Below, piece after piece: positions 31,499 through 43,040 of a DNA stretch of 64,000 nucleotides. Both the position numbers and the translations under genes were made by a program. This DNA is from Adiantum capillus-veneris (Eukaryota; Streptophyta; Polypodiopsida; Polypodiales; Pteridaceae): NCBI GenBank assembly GCA_014529385.2, contig CM043959.1:53267253-53331252 (forward strand), given 5' to 3'. The notes below the pieces were generated by a model, which was given only the letters and a program-made list of their open reading frames with translations, ran no database searches and was not told the DNA's origin. Every line of letters starts with the position of its first letter. Within the stretch, counting starts at the first letter, position 1.

Positions 31499-32250
31499 AA
31501 ATCCAATATTCCATCTTTCCTATCCCTCTTGATACACATACCAAGAAAATGACTTGTATCCTCCAAATCTTTCATAGCAAATTGTGTGCTAAGTTCCAAG
31601 ATGGCAATCTTGTCTTTAGACTTCTTGGCAATGAGCATGTCATCATCATAAAGTATCAAGATGATAAGTGAACCATCGTTCAACTTTCGAGTGTACAAAC
31701 AATGACCTTCTTGGCTCTACACATAACCTTGGGACTGCATGTACTTGTCAAATTTCTAGCACCATTGCCTTGAGCCTTGGTTTAGGCCATACAATCTCTT
31801 ATACAGTCTACACACTAGTTCTACCCTTGTAGGCTTTTCAGGTTCAAATTCAAAACCCTCTAGCTGTTTCATGTAAAAATCTTGTTCTTGAAGGAAAGCC
31901 ATCTTCACGTCCATCTGAACAAGTTCCATGTCATCGATGTCTACTAATCCAAGCACAAGATGTATTGTAGTCATTTTCACTACTAGAGAGAAAATCTCAT
32001 CAAAATCCATGCCTTTCTTCTGCTTGAATCTTTTAGCAACCAATCTAGCCTTATACTTGGTCTTGAGCTCTTATGTCGTGTATTTCTTCTAATACAACCA
32101 TTTGCAAGACAAGGCTTGTTTTCTCTTTAGAAATTCTGTCAGTTTCCAAGTCTCATTTTCTTTAATCAAGCTATACTCCATTGCATTGCCTGCTCCCACT
32201 TCATGCTATCTTCCATTTGAATAGCCTCTTGGTAGCATGTAGGCTCTCCG
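31499..32250 (-). pseudogene. copia B reverse transcriptase, proximal segment
   Basis: Reads CYQEAIQMEDSMKW, ENETWKLTEF, ALSCKWLY, ARLVAKRFKQKKGMDFDEIF, MDVKMAFLQEQDFYMKQLEGF, RLYKRLYGLN, LILYDDDMLIAKKSKD (YVDD box changed to YDDD) and HFLGMCIKRDRKDGIL. It breaks at 31498 where copia A is inserted and resumes at 26325. Homology ends near 32250. Integrase, protease, gag and the 5' LTR of B are absent from the window. Confidence 0.87.
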
Positions 32251-32535
32251 TTGTGAGGAGGTTTAATTTATCGAGTTTTTCACTTGGAGTATTTTTAGCA
32301 ATTTGAACAAATTTTTGAGTTTTTTGACCAAGAGTCTATAGAATGCTCTCCACTTGACATTTCTATCATAAGAGGACCCTATACAATTGTTGTAGATGGA
32401 GAGAGAAAATAAAAAACTTAGAGAGAGTAATTGTATGTGTTTTTTGTAACTATGCAAAAAATAAAATATAGAGAGAGAATAGCTACATTAGCAAATATAA
32501 AAACAAAGTCACATGTCAAAAACTCCATGTAAAAA

Positions 32536-32709
32536 GTTACAAATCATTACACTTCTTCCAAACTCCAAGAAACCCATCTACGCTAAGACAAAGTATAAAG
32601 CGGGCTACCAAAAAAGTTACAAAGTTACAAATCACTACACTTGTTCCAAAACTTTAAAAGTCCCATCTAATGCCAAGACAAAGTACAAAGGGGGCCACCA
32701 AAAAAGTAA
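32536..32709. repeat. about 87-bp tandem duplication
   Basis: Units at 32536-32621 and 32622-32709 share AGTTACAAATCA, TTACACTT or CTACACTTGTTCC, AAGACAAAGTA and CCACCAAAAAAGT. A third partial unit follows near 32760. The surrounding 32251-33640 is AT-rich and holds no supported gene. Confidence 0.75.
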
Positions 32710-33639
32710 CAAGAATAGAAAGATCACAATCATGAAAGATCTTATACAGAATAGGCCCGTACTACACTTGTTCCAAAACAATTACTCAAAAAGTCGTGTG
32801 TAACACACTTAAAAAGTTGCAAGGACAAAAAGGTAAACACCCGATGGAAGAAATAATAAATCAAAGGAGGGGTGAAATATTTTGTGGTTGTCCCAAAATG
32901 AAGGTAATATCCATTGGTGAGAGACTCGATTGATGGATGATCATGTTTTCTAAGCACTTTAATGTACACATAGTACATGTGTTAGCATGCAACAAAGCAT
33001 TTGTTTGCCTTCTCTTGCTGCTCAAAATCTAGACATGTGCACCCTGGGCATTATCTTATATGAATCTCACAAATGTTCTCAGCCAAGACCCAAAAAGTGC
33101 ATTTTTTGGTGACTTTACCACTTCCTCCAAAAAAGTGGTAGGTATATCCTTGCATGCATCCAATCTCTTCATGGCTTCTTTAGAAATTCCGTGCCCCCAC
33201 TTTTTCCTTTATGAACTTCTCCCACCTTCTGAGAGACAACCTTCTGCAACTTGATCTCCCAATACTGCTTTCTCAACCACAAAGCCTGCCTGATGTAATC
33301 CCGAGTTCTTGGTTAGAGATGTTTGTTCCTTTTTCCACTGGCCAAACATTTGGTGCAGGTATCAAATCTGTAACTTGTTTTTTTATGAATTTAGTATGTG
33401 AAATATTGTGATTACAAAATCATAACAATTGCTCCACTTTTGTACCCTTAAAAACCCTCTTTGACCATATGTAGGGAGCCACCACACCAACAGATTGACT
33501 CTTTAGGATATTATCACAAGTTTTCCTCCCACCATTCCAAAGCACTTTCTTTGACAATGTATGGGCATTCTCCTGAAGGCCCATTGATTACATGGCACAT
33601 CATTCTCTAAAACACTATCTCTTTGAGAAGTCAAAGGGG

Positions 33640-34160
33640 TTGTTTGAGGTTAAAATTCAGGATCCTCTTTACAATCAAAGATATCAAGTGGGGCATTTAA
33701 ATTGCTTGGTATGTGGCTGCCAAACACGACCTTCTTTGGTCGGTCACGTTGACTTTGCTGCTTTGACTCCATGATATATTTTGGACGATGAGAATTGTTT
33801 GTTCCAATTCTATCCCATTTGACTGTCTCCTTGTCTCCATGAAGGATTGGTTGTGCATACATTAGAGTACCTACAACAGCCTCATGGACCAAGCGAGCAA
33901 TGATAGCTGGAGTTGAAGTGTTCTAAGACTGAGGTCTAGAAAGCAAGGTCTCTATTGTGGGACCGGTTTCTATATATCTTCTAGTTTTATACCCTAATTA
34001 CTTTGCCAATTGAATATAAGAGTTAAATACATCTACTACACATGCATCATACAACAAAATCTTTCTTTTTCCACCTTCACCTGCCAACCAGCTAGCATCT
34101 ACGCTCTCTGATAAGTTCACAGTAGGGATTTGAGCTCGTTTGCATGGACTTAGCTCAACC
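33640..34160 (-). pseudogene. unrecognised transposon exon, probably C-terminal to a transposase-like exon
   Basis: After an acceptor TTTATAG at about 34163, one frame runs about 170 codons with two in-frame stops (after QLAK and PQS) to a stop at about 33647. It contains NLSESVDASWLAGE, KILLYDACVVDVFNSY, VHEAVVGTLMYAQPILHGD and RDRPKKVVFGSHIP. I do not recognise the domain. The long open frame in AT-rich DNA and the good splice site argue that it once coded for protein. Confidence 0.55.
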
Positions 34161-34263
34161 TATAAATATAAAACTGATGCACCAATTATCGATTTAATAT
34201 ATAAAGTAATAAAATTTAATAATAACATTATAATTATTCAAAAAGTACTTACTTTTTTTTTTC

Positions 34264-34900
34264 TACTCCTCCCCAATGAAAAATCCGTTGTTGCCACCAT
34301 TTGAACCATCTATTCAGTCCGGTAATGCTATCTGCTATGAGATATTGCTCCCAATAATTTTGAACAAAATTTGCCTTTCAAGATGCAAGGTCAATGGTCC
34401 TACATGCTCTCCATTCCTCACACATAAAAATGTGATTTTTGATTAGATTTTGTGGTACATATTTTTTTAGCATATTTATGCAGGCTCTGCTCCCAATGAA
34501 ATAAACAAAAGCATTTACGTCCCTCCATAATGTTTTCTGGCCCACCATTGAAGACTATTCAAATAGCTTTCCAATTTGCACTTGCTTCATTAGACATAAA
34601 GCGTGCAAAATCTACTGCACTATGTCCATATTTCTCTATTGTTACATTTAAGTTCTGCCAAAAAATGATTTGGGATTCTGTATCCTCTTCTTTAGTTTCA
34701 CATATTGCAATAATTTGCAATGATCTTATGCTGCAAAATATTCATGCACAAACAATTACACTTTATAACATGTAAGACAAATCAACAAAAAAATTCAATA
34801 ACTACCTTGAATCATAAATCGAGCATGACATTTTAGCCCAACCCTCTATTCTATGGGTGAAATCAAAATGCACCTACGCATTCCTTAAGTCTCCACTACC
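34264..34900 (-). pseudogene. spliced transposase-like gene fragment
   Basis: An upstream exon (about 34890-34826) gives HFDFTHRIEGWAKMSC. After an intron of about 90 bases ending TTTTGCAG, an exon to about 34255 gives EEDTESQIIFWQNLN, SAVDFARFMSNEASANWKA, IVFNGGPENIMEGRK and CLFHWEQSLHKYAKK, then, across a frameshift, NYWEQYLIADSITGLNRWFK. It ends at GTAAGT. The DFARFMSNE...FHWEQSL spacing resembles the central domain of MULE-type transposases, but that is a loose judgement. A TGA and a frameshift interrupt it. Confidence 0.5.
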
Positions 34901-35009
34901 CGTTCCTTACCCGTTCTTCTCATACGGTTAACTAAATCCAACCCAGAAGTTGGACCTTTTGTGGACATTTTAAACAATATTAGGGGAAGTTTGAGGTCTC
35001 GTTTTTGCC

Positions 35010-35013
<4 letters not shown>

Positions 35014-35098
<85 letters not shown>
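35014..35098. repeat. (AG)n microsatellite
   Basis: About 42 uninterrupted AG units. Arg-Glu and Ser-Leu frames over it are artefacts. Confidence 0.97.
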
Positions 35099-35102
<4 letters not shown>

Positions 35103-35384
35103 CTAAGCCAATGAGGCGAGGGCTTCCGTTACAAAATATTCTTTTTGAAAATTTCATTTGATTTCTTAAAATGAATTTTCTTTGAGGCTCAATATGAGGT
35201 AAGTTTCAAGTACATGTTCCTTTTACCTCAAAAAAATCTCTTTCACGGGCCCAAAAGATTTTGAATCTTCTTGCAGTCTTCTTTTCCCTCCTTTTCCCAC
35301 CCCTCTTCGTCTCACTTCCCTCTCCCTCCTCTCCTTGCTGTCCTCTGTTCTTCTTCATCTGCTCTACATCTTATTCTCCTCTAG

Positions 35385-37379
35385 AAATGGATTCCACCCG
35401 ATCCAAATACTCTAGCACATCCATTGAATCCATCACAATGTATGCCACATTAGATGAGCACAATCAATGGATTCCAATATCTATATCTGAAGGTAGTTAA
35501 ATTATAATGCAACAGAGTAGGAGAAGAAAATTCTCATCCAAAAACCCAATTTTGTCATGCTAGAAAAGGAGAGTGAAGGATTTTGACTAGTTGGAGCCAA
35601 GAAAACAGTGAAAGAGATTTTGGTGGAGCATGTTTACATGCAAAAGAAGCTTCATCTACAATTTGAAAGCTCAAATCTTCCTCTATACAAAGCTAACTGA
35701 CTGTAAGTATTTCAAACTTCTCTTCTTGTTTGTTGTTCTCTACATGATTATAATTAATGGTTCTCCACTATGTTTATCTTCTATACTTGCTTTGTGGTTT
35801 TTGTTTCTCTACTATGCTTATTACATACCTATATCCCTCAAGCATAGCGGAATGAAAACCTGTGGAGTGGGTCATAGATATTTTAGATGTCTAGCATACA
35901 TCCATTGGTGAATAGCTTTACAAAGGTAAACACATGGCTCTTTGGCAGAAAGAGGGATATTCTTTTATGATAATTTTTATGTTCCCCCAAAATCTATAAG
36001 GGATTGGGCATTGTCACCAAAGTTGCACTACCTAGTTTTAGGAATGGACAATGGCCATTTCCAAGCTCTATAACAAGTGAAAGCTATAGGTGCAAGATCT
36101 TCTCTGAGATCCAAAAATGTCTAAAGGCCAACATTGCAAGCAAGCTGAGCAGAGTTTCAATGTTTATGCCCATCATTGTCTTTGTAGATTTCTTTGCAAA
36201 GCTTGATGTGAAAGTCTCTAGAACAATGATGTGAGTTAAGTGCTTAGAAAGTGAAGATATGTTAGAATTTGTGGATGAGGGGTTGGAGTCAAAAAATAGT
36301 GAATGGGGTTCTTTGCAAAGTGCAATCTAGATCCATTACCTGTAAATACATGATTCATACCCAAAACTTTATTATTTCTTTGTTTTATAGTCGATGGCAT
36401 CATGTGGGGGGTGGGGACTTGGTTCCTTTAGATCAGAACATGGATGATTTCAATGAGAATCCCATTCAGGACATTGATGTATGGATGAACACTTGGCAAC
36501 ATTGAAGATTAGGACCAAGTGCTCATTGCACCAAGTGAGAGAGGACTTACACAATGAGGAGATAGATTTATCCTCACCTTTTGCTTTTCAGATAGTAGGA
36601 AGGAATGTATGTAAATAATAGTTTCTCTTTTTATGGAGAAATTTATGTGTGACCTACTCTTACTTTTTCTGTGCGATTGGAGGTCTTGAGGACAATTGAG
36701 AAGAATGTTTTATGCCAAGATGTGCTAGAAGGGATAGTACATCTTCGTCCAAGCTAAAGCTTCTTGCTAAAGCCTATGCAAATTGCATCAAACTAGCATT
36801 TTGTACAAATGCTGGTTGTCTCTTCTTTTAATAGACTAACATTTTGTACATTTCCATATTTTGGTTCAAAAGTCTTGTTTGATGTTAATGTCTTGTTTGA
36901 TATTTTTAAATTATTCTTTAATTGTTTTATTTCATGTAATCAATATTGTTTTTAATTCTTCAATAAAGAGAAGAGCCCAATTTAGATTTATCACCATTTA
37001 TCCTCTTCCTCTTTCTGTGAGCAATAGGTAAAGAGATATGGGTAAGGATTCTGCCTCCTCCTCATTTCATGTGGGTAAGAAAAAGAGAAAAGCCCATGAA
37101 TAGAAGGAAGAGAGGGAAGAGGTGGAAGAGAAGGAAGACCCCGAGCCACTCTTCATTATTTCCACCTACTTGAAAGAACTCCCACCATGGTTGGCATATT
37201 TCTTAGGCACCTCTGGGGTAGGGTTGGAGGATGGCATGGATTATAGATTGGGCCTTGACATGTTGCTGTCAGCACAATTGGAATATAAAAAACATGCAGA
37301 GACAAATGCAAGGGCTGCCACAATTGCAACAGAAACTGGAAGACTGTATTGGGAGCTTCATGAGAAATGGAGCCAATGA
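35385..37379 (+). pseudogene. unrecognised plus-strand gene remnants
   Basis: A first coding-like stretch, MDSTRSKYSSTSIESITMYA at about 35388, ends at a possible donor near 35490. Further stretches follow at 36004-36234 and, after an acceptor TTTTATAG at about 36390, RWHHVGGGDLVPLDQNMDDF at 36391-36505. A last frame starts MGKDSASSSFHVGKKKRKAH at 37038, has one stop, and runs through LKELPPWLAYFLGTSGVGLE to 37379. No domain recognised. Spacing and splice-like borders suggest one gene of a transposon, converging on the minus-strand gene at 38.4-37.6 kb. Confidence 0.4.
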
Positions 37380-37559
37380 AAATTGCAAACTCTCAAGAAA
37401 ATTTGTATACTTTTCTCATTGGAAAAAAAATGAGTATGTAATGTTGTCTCTTTACAACAGTGCTCACAAGTAGAGAGTATTTAATTTTCTCAAGTAGATG
37501 TTCTCGATTATGTAATGTATGTATTTACAAAATTATGCTTCACAAAACACTTTTGGGGG

Positions 37560-38440
37560 TTTAAGGAGTTCTAGGACTCTTTCTTGTGCTAGCTTCCTAT
37601 GTTTTTCTCTGTTTTGGGGGTGTTTTGGACTCTGCCTCTTCAAATGTCCGCTTCTTTTGCTCCTCTTTGTCATGTGTTTGTGTTTTTTTGGGGCTCTTTC
37701 TGGGTGCAACAGGCTTCTTTGAAATGTCATTCTATGGCCTCTCTTCCTTTGGAACCTCCTTGGGCTTCTCTGCCTTGGGCATCTCTTTCTTTAGAACCTC
37801 CTTGGGCTTCTATGCCTTGGGCTTCTCTTCCTTTGGAACCTCCTTGGGCTTCTCTTCCTTTGGATTCTCTTCCTTTTCTCTTTTGTGTGTATCCTCCTTG
37901 CCTTGTGTGGTACTTGCCCTCTTCCTTTGGCTTCTCTAGCCCTTTGGAGGCTTGGGTGCTTCTGTGACTAGTGGCATATGGACACTAACCATATATCTAA
38001 TCAACTTTGCCCTTACCCACCAAACATGGTTGTTGATGTAGCAATTCCTATTGATCTAGCAAAGAAAATTAGTGTGTTAGCTTACCCTAATAGCAATAGC
38101 TATTTATATGGTCAAAGTATTACCCTAATAGTCTTTAGTGGATTGCAATAGGTGTAGTCAATTACTAGCTTGGCATTTGTTATCACTCTCCATCCACATG
38201 AAAAAGACTCCTCCTGCAAAGGTGGCTACAGAAACAAAATAGGAAAAATAAATACACAATTTGAAGCTCAATCTACTTACAATTTGAAGATTAATCTACC
38301 TTCACATTTAAGATTTACATGTCATCCATGAGCTTTGTAATAGGAGGGCATTGCTCAAATGCCTATACCAACCTTGAGGCAACCCTATCTAGAAAGATCC
38401 AAATCATTGTTACAAAATAACTGAATTTGCCAGCACTGGC
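37560..38440 (-). pseudogene. possible Ulp1-type protease with Lys/Glu/Pro repeat tail
   Basis: Exons by frame and GT/AG logic: about 38420-38331 (DRVASRLV-stop-AFEQCPPITKLMDDM), 38238-38130 (EESFSCGWRVITNAKLVIDY), and from about 38060 down (YINNHVWWVRAKLIRYMV, then TEAPKPPKG). The tail at 37930-37740 is a degenerate repeat of KPKEVPKEE, with stops. FSCGWRV would suit the catalytic Cys region of a Ulp1/C48 cysteine protease, as found in some plant Mutator-like elements; I see no matching His/Asp with confidence. The 5' part is cut off at the junction with the gypsy element near 38440. Confidence 0.4.
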
Positions 38441-38524
38441 TAAAGTATTGGATAGCTACACTTTTATAAGACAAAAACATTGTTCATTGAAAAGAAACAT
38501 CTACATTTGCTTACTCTAGTGTAG

Positions 38525-38664
38525 CATTGTAAACATTGACAAGGTTCATACTATCCTTAAGCTGTTTTCCTTGCATCCATCTAGCATCTTCAAAAGGATA
38601 ATTTTTGAATTTAATAAGATATCGTCAGACAATCTTACCATGCTGTAGTACCTTGTCCTCATGT
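38525..38664 (-). pseudogene. gypsy chromodomain
   Basis: After the integrase frame ends at 38664 the reading continues, across a TGA, as HEDKVLQHGKIV, RYLIKFKNYPFEDARWMQGK and LKDSMNLV. This matches the chromodomain core (YLVKWKGYP...ATWE) at the C terminus of chromovirus integrase, which directs insertion to marked chromatin. Confidence 0.8.
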
Positions 38665-39880
38665 CAAAGGATAGCTTCGGATTGTAGCACCTCTTCTTGA
38701 TCTTCAATTTCTGGGGGGTCTTTAATAATTGGAATTGTTGGTGGCTCTTCTTTGTAAGGCTTGAGTAGGCTCACATGAAAAGAATTTTGTATGAGCCAAT
38801 GGTTGGGCAACTTGAGTTGATAGGCCATGTCACTGATTGGTTTTAAAATTTGAAAAGGACCAAAGTATCTTTTTACTAATTTAGCATAATACTTTTGGTG
38901 GCCTATAGGTTTTTTGCCAGTAGTTTGCCTCAATCGAGCCTTTGAAAATTTTAGTAATACCCAATCATTTTCTTTGAATGTTAAGGCCCTTCTGTGCTTG
39001 TTAGCATCAACTTTTTGCCTTTGTTGGGATATAAATATAGCCTCCTTAGTATTTTGTAAAGATTCTTGTAGGTCTCGGCTATACTCATCAGCAACAAAGA
39101 TCTTTCCATGTACCTTAAGTAGCAAGGGACTTTTAGGTCTTCCCTCAATGATTTAAAAAGGTACCTTTCCTGTAGTAGTATGGACAATGTTATTGTACGC
39201 ATACTTCACAAGTGGTAGATACTTCTCCCATTGTGAGCGTTGATCTACTTCTGTAACATAAGTCCTTATTATATCAAGAATTGTAAGGTTAGCTATCTCA
39301 CTTTGGCCATCCGTTTGTGGGTGATACACCGAAGAGAAGTTCAACTTTGTACCTAGATTTTCAAAGAGACCTTTCCAAAAATTACTGGTCATTCTAAGAT
39401 CTCTATCTGACACGATGGATGTTGGAAATCCATGGTGTTTGAAAATCTGGGATATGAAGAGGGTTGCCATTTGGTGTGCCTTAATAGTCTTTTGACAGGA
39501 ATAAAGTGTGCTTCCTTGCTAAACCTATCAACTACTGTCCATATTCTCGTAATCCCATGGATAGACTTAGGTAATCCAAAGATAAAATCCATGGATATAC
39601 TCTCCCATGGTGAATTAGGGATTGGCAATGGCTAGAGTAATCTAGGTTGCTTCCCTCTATCATACTTTGTCTTTTGATATACCACACATTTGGAAACATA
39701 CTCTTGTATGTCCACTTTCATGGTGGGCCAATAAAAATATGTCTCTACTCCTCGAAGAGCAGGTTGAATCCCTCTATGCCCCACATAAGAGGAGCATGGG
39801 ATTCATACATCAATTCTTACGAAGGGAGTGAGTAACACATAGCCTATTTCCATGGAGAAGATAACCATCTTGCAAGGTGA
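38664..39880 (-). pseudogene. gypsy integrase
   Basis: From high to low: zinc-binding part (GVETYFYWPTMKVDI, CVVYQKTKYD), catalytic core [17 protein letters not shown] and [13 protein letters not shown], then [34 protein letters not shown], and the C-terminal GPY/F region ([38 protein letters not shown]). Frameshifts at about 39.15 and 39.45 kb break it. The D, D and E positions can be located. Confidence 0.9.
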
Positions 39881-39916
39881 ATGGTTCCTCTTTCTTCCCT
39901 AAGGCAAGGGTTGACA

Positions 39917-40522
39917 TTATATCCCTAAAATTAGGGTCAGTCGCATACTGGAAGATAGATCATTGTGAGTTGCTATAGACACCCCATTTTCCCTTGGTTG
40001 TCGTGATAATGCATTTGCCATTTGATTATGCTTATCAACAATATGAAAATTGAATTGTGAAAGGAAATTTTCCCACCTCATTTGTTTGTCAAATAGCTTG
40101 GTTTGCATCATGAATACTTGAGACTTTGGTGGTTCGTTCATAAGATGAATGGAGCTCCCAAAAGATGGTGCTTCCATGTGTCTAGGGCATGAAGAACATC
40201 TAGTAGCTCTTTCTCATATATGCCCAACACTCATTCATCGGTATTGAGTCTTCAACTTTCATATGCTATGGCATGCTCTTCTTGAAGAAAGACCGCTCCA
40301 AGGCAATCTCTCCATCACAAGCATCACATTGGACCTCAAATGGTTTTGAGATATCCAATCGTGTAAGCATTGATTTGGAGGTAAGGCTTTTTTCAAAAGC
40401 TTGTCAAAAGCATTTTTCTCTTTAGCAGTCCATGCATACTTAACATTCTTTTTTGTTAAGTCATGTAATGGTCCTGCTATTTGAGGGAACTTTTCTATGA
40501 AGCGTCTATAGTATGCGCACAT
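39917..40522 (-). pseudogene. gypsy RNase H region
   Basis: Reads CAYYRRFIEKFPQIAGPLHD, LTKKNVKYAWTAKEKNAFDK, then, frameshifted, KSQVFMMQTKLFDKQMRWEN and FLSQFNFHIVDKHNQMANAL. These are the post-RT connection and the RNase H of gypsy elements. At least two frameshifts. Confidence 0.85.
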
Positions 40523-40572
40523 ACAAATAAAGCTGCGTAGCTCATTAGGGTTAGGCCATCCTTTTATTACCT

Positions 40573-41493
40573 TTACTTTGATGGATCCATATGGACACCA
40601 TATTTAGAGATAATGCGACCTAAATACTGAATCTCTTGAAGGAACAAATTACATTTCTTTTGGTTAATGAAAATTTTATTATCCCTCAAAGATTGAAAGA
40701 TTACCTGGAGATGTTGCTTATGCTCCTTGAGAGAATTGGAATAGTTGATGATCACACTCCAGTAAACTTGCGGTAGGGGCTAATTTTTTTCTCCATTAGG
40801 TGGTTGAATGTGGCCAGAGCATTTCTCAAGACAAAAGGCATGACAAGATATTCATAAAGACCAAACATTGTGCGAAAAGCAGTCTTTACGATATCTTCAT
40901 TCACTAGCCTTATTTGATGATAGTCGCTTTTTAGGTCAATCCTACTGAAGTAGGTAGAGCATTGTAGCTTATCAAACAGATCTTCTACCATTGGTACGGG
41001 AAATCTATTTTTGATATAGTGATCTGGTTTAGTGCTCTATAATCAACATACATACGATATGTGTCGTCTTTCTTTTGCACTAGTAGGACTGGTGAACAAA
41101 AGGGAGAGGAGGTAGGCCTCACCATCCCTTTTCTACCAGCTCATGCACTTGCCTCATAATCTCCACTTGTTGAGCTTGAGAAACTCTATAAGGAGGTTTA
41201 TTAGGCAGTGAGCTCCCAGGTAGAAGCTCTATCTTATGGTCATCATCCCCTCGTTTTGGAGGTAACTCCATAGGGATGTCATCGATAAATACGTCTTGGA
41301 ATCTATTTAGAAAAGTATACAAGTCTAATTCTTCTTGATTCCTACCACTTTGATTTGTTAAAACATTAGCTTCATTTAGAGACTCTTTGACAAAAATCAT
41401 GTATGAGGAAACCGAGCTTTTCATTGACTTATCAAAAGCAGGCAAATTTACAAGAGGTATAGTACGGCCCGACTGATTGGCATCTATATACAT
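40573..41493 (-). pseudogene. gypsy reverse transcriptase, active site broken
   Basis: Reads ELPPKRGDDDHKIELLPGS, PPYRVSQAQQVEIMRQV, then FDKLQCSTYFSRIDLKSDYH, FRTMFGLYEYLVMPFVLRN and FNHLMEK. At the place of the YxDD box (about 40755-40765) the frame shifts; only one Asp codon can be placed, consistent with a 2-base deletion. After it come NSLKEHKQHLQVIFQSLRDN and KKCNLFLQEIQYLG. The enzyme would be dead. Confidence 0.88.
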
Positions 41494-41526
41494 GTTCTTT
41501 TCCTTGTAGGTGAAACAAATTCTCCT

Positions 41527-41823
41527 TTAAGGGAACTTCATGTTGGTAGTCATGCGGTTGAACCATGGTGCCCCTAGGATAACATCCTCATGTTGGAGAG
41601 GGGAGATGAGAAAGTCTTCTTTGTTGATGGAGCCTTGGACATGAAGGCTCAACTTCCCAATCAAGGGAGGAATGGAGGTTTGTTGTCCCTTGAAAGCTCC
41701 ATCAACAGTTACAATATCTCCCATCTCAAAAGCTTGAATGCCGAGCTTAGTGGCCAACTTCATTGATGTGAAGTTGTGAGTAGAGCCATGGTCAAAAAGG
41801 ATGAAGGCACCATGCTCCCTCAC
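41527..41823 (-). pseudogene. gypsy protease
   Basis: ILFDHGSTHNFTSMKLA is the aspartic protease active site; the usual D-S-G is D-H-G here. LGIQAFEMGDIVTVDG and DVILGAPWFNRM (the ILGMPWL motif) follow. Length of about 100 residues is normal for the domain. Confidence 0.88.
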
Positions 41824-41849
41824 CTTTCCCCAAGCATAGGAAAGAGATG

Positions 41850-43040
41850 ACCCTTTGCAATAAGCACCCTCTTTTGGAGCTTCGATCGTGGAAGCTCTAG
41901 GAGTCTCCTTGCATGCATTTCTTTGGGGGCAAGAACGCTAACCATGCCCTTTCTTCCCACATTTGAAACATTTGCGATCCTTTCAAAAAGACTCTAGCTC
42001 TTTAGGAGAGAGTTTATTTTTACCTTTGTAAATTCCCTTCTCCTTGGTCTTGTTGTTTGTTGGATTTACTTGGGAAGAGTTTAGAGCATTGGTCTTACCT
42101 CTTGAATCATTTTGGTCTTTGTTTTTCATGGGCTTGGCATTCCTTTTTGCCCCTTGTTGGAAATTAATGCAAGAAGCAACCATAGTGTGGTGGATAACTT
42201 CAGTGATAGTGCTAGGACGTTGTGAGTTGGCATACTCTGCTATTTCTTCAGGTAATCGCACACAAAATTGTTGCTTTTTCTTGGCAAAGTCTATCTTTTG
42301 AAAGAATGTAGCTTTGAGATGTAAATCCCAAAACTTGTCTACATATTTGTGGATAGACTTGTTGGAGAGTAGCTTCAAACTCTACCATTTGGTGAGCACT
42401 TTATCTTTGGCGTCCCTTGCAAGAAATAGTTTCATGATGGAAACTCGTAGAGTTTTCCATGTCTTTGGAGCTTCTCTGTTGCCACGAAGGCTAGCCCACC
42501 ATTTTCGAGTGAATTTTTGAAAGTGCATAGCTACATGACGTAGCTTGGAGGACTTTGTGAAGCCCCCGTCTCCAAAGGCTGCATCAAATTGCTGGATGAA
42601 GGCCAAAACTTTGTCGATAGCACCAAAGGTGCCATCATAGGTGAAAAAAGAGATACTCTTTCCTCCCTCTTTGAACTTCTTAATTTATAGGACCTTTTCC
42701 AAGCAGCATAGGATTTGCGATGTCCTCTCCTCTTGTATTCTCTAGGAAAATAGCTACAACTTTCGTCAAAACAGGAGGAAGGTGATGAAGAAGGAGAAGA
42801 GGTGACCTCTTTCTTGCCTTTTTTGTCCTTTGTTTTTTCTCTTCCCTTTCAAATTGACGAGGAGAAGGATTATAGGATGATCTTTTCCTCTTGGGAGGAG
42901 TTGGGAATTGTCGAGAGCGCCGTGTTCGTGGAGCCATATCTTTAGAGGAATTTGAAGATTCACTTATTTCTCTTTCATTGGATTCCTCCTCTTCTCTTAT
43001 TAGAGAGAGTCTTCTTTTGGAAGTCTCAACAAGAGGCTTC
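41850..43040 (-). pseudogene. gypsy gag with zinc knuckle
   Basis: The N terminus is basic: MAPRTRRSRQFPTPPKRKRS at 42937, with open frame upstream to about 43040. Then FTRKWWASLRGNREAPKTW, VSIMKLFLARDAKDKVLTKW, KYVDKFWDLHLKATF, EIAEYANSQRPSTITEVIHH and the knuckle CFKCGKKGHG-stop-RSC (near 41930-41975, CX2CX4HX4C). Stops and frameshifts at about 42.38 and 41.98 kb. The stop inside the knuckle is TAG. Confidence 0.85.

Noticed and set aside
34885-35161. Arg/Glu and Ser/Leu frames
   Set aside because: Translation of the (AG)n tract at 35014-35098 in both directions.
37519-37967. Plus-strand Phe/Leu-rich frames as membrane proteins
   Set aside because: They are the antisense of a Lys/Glu/Pro repeat that makes better sense on minus.
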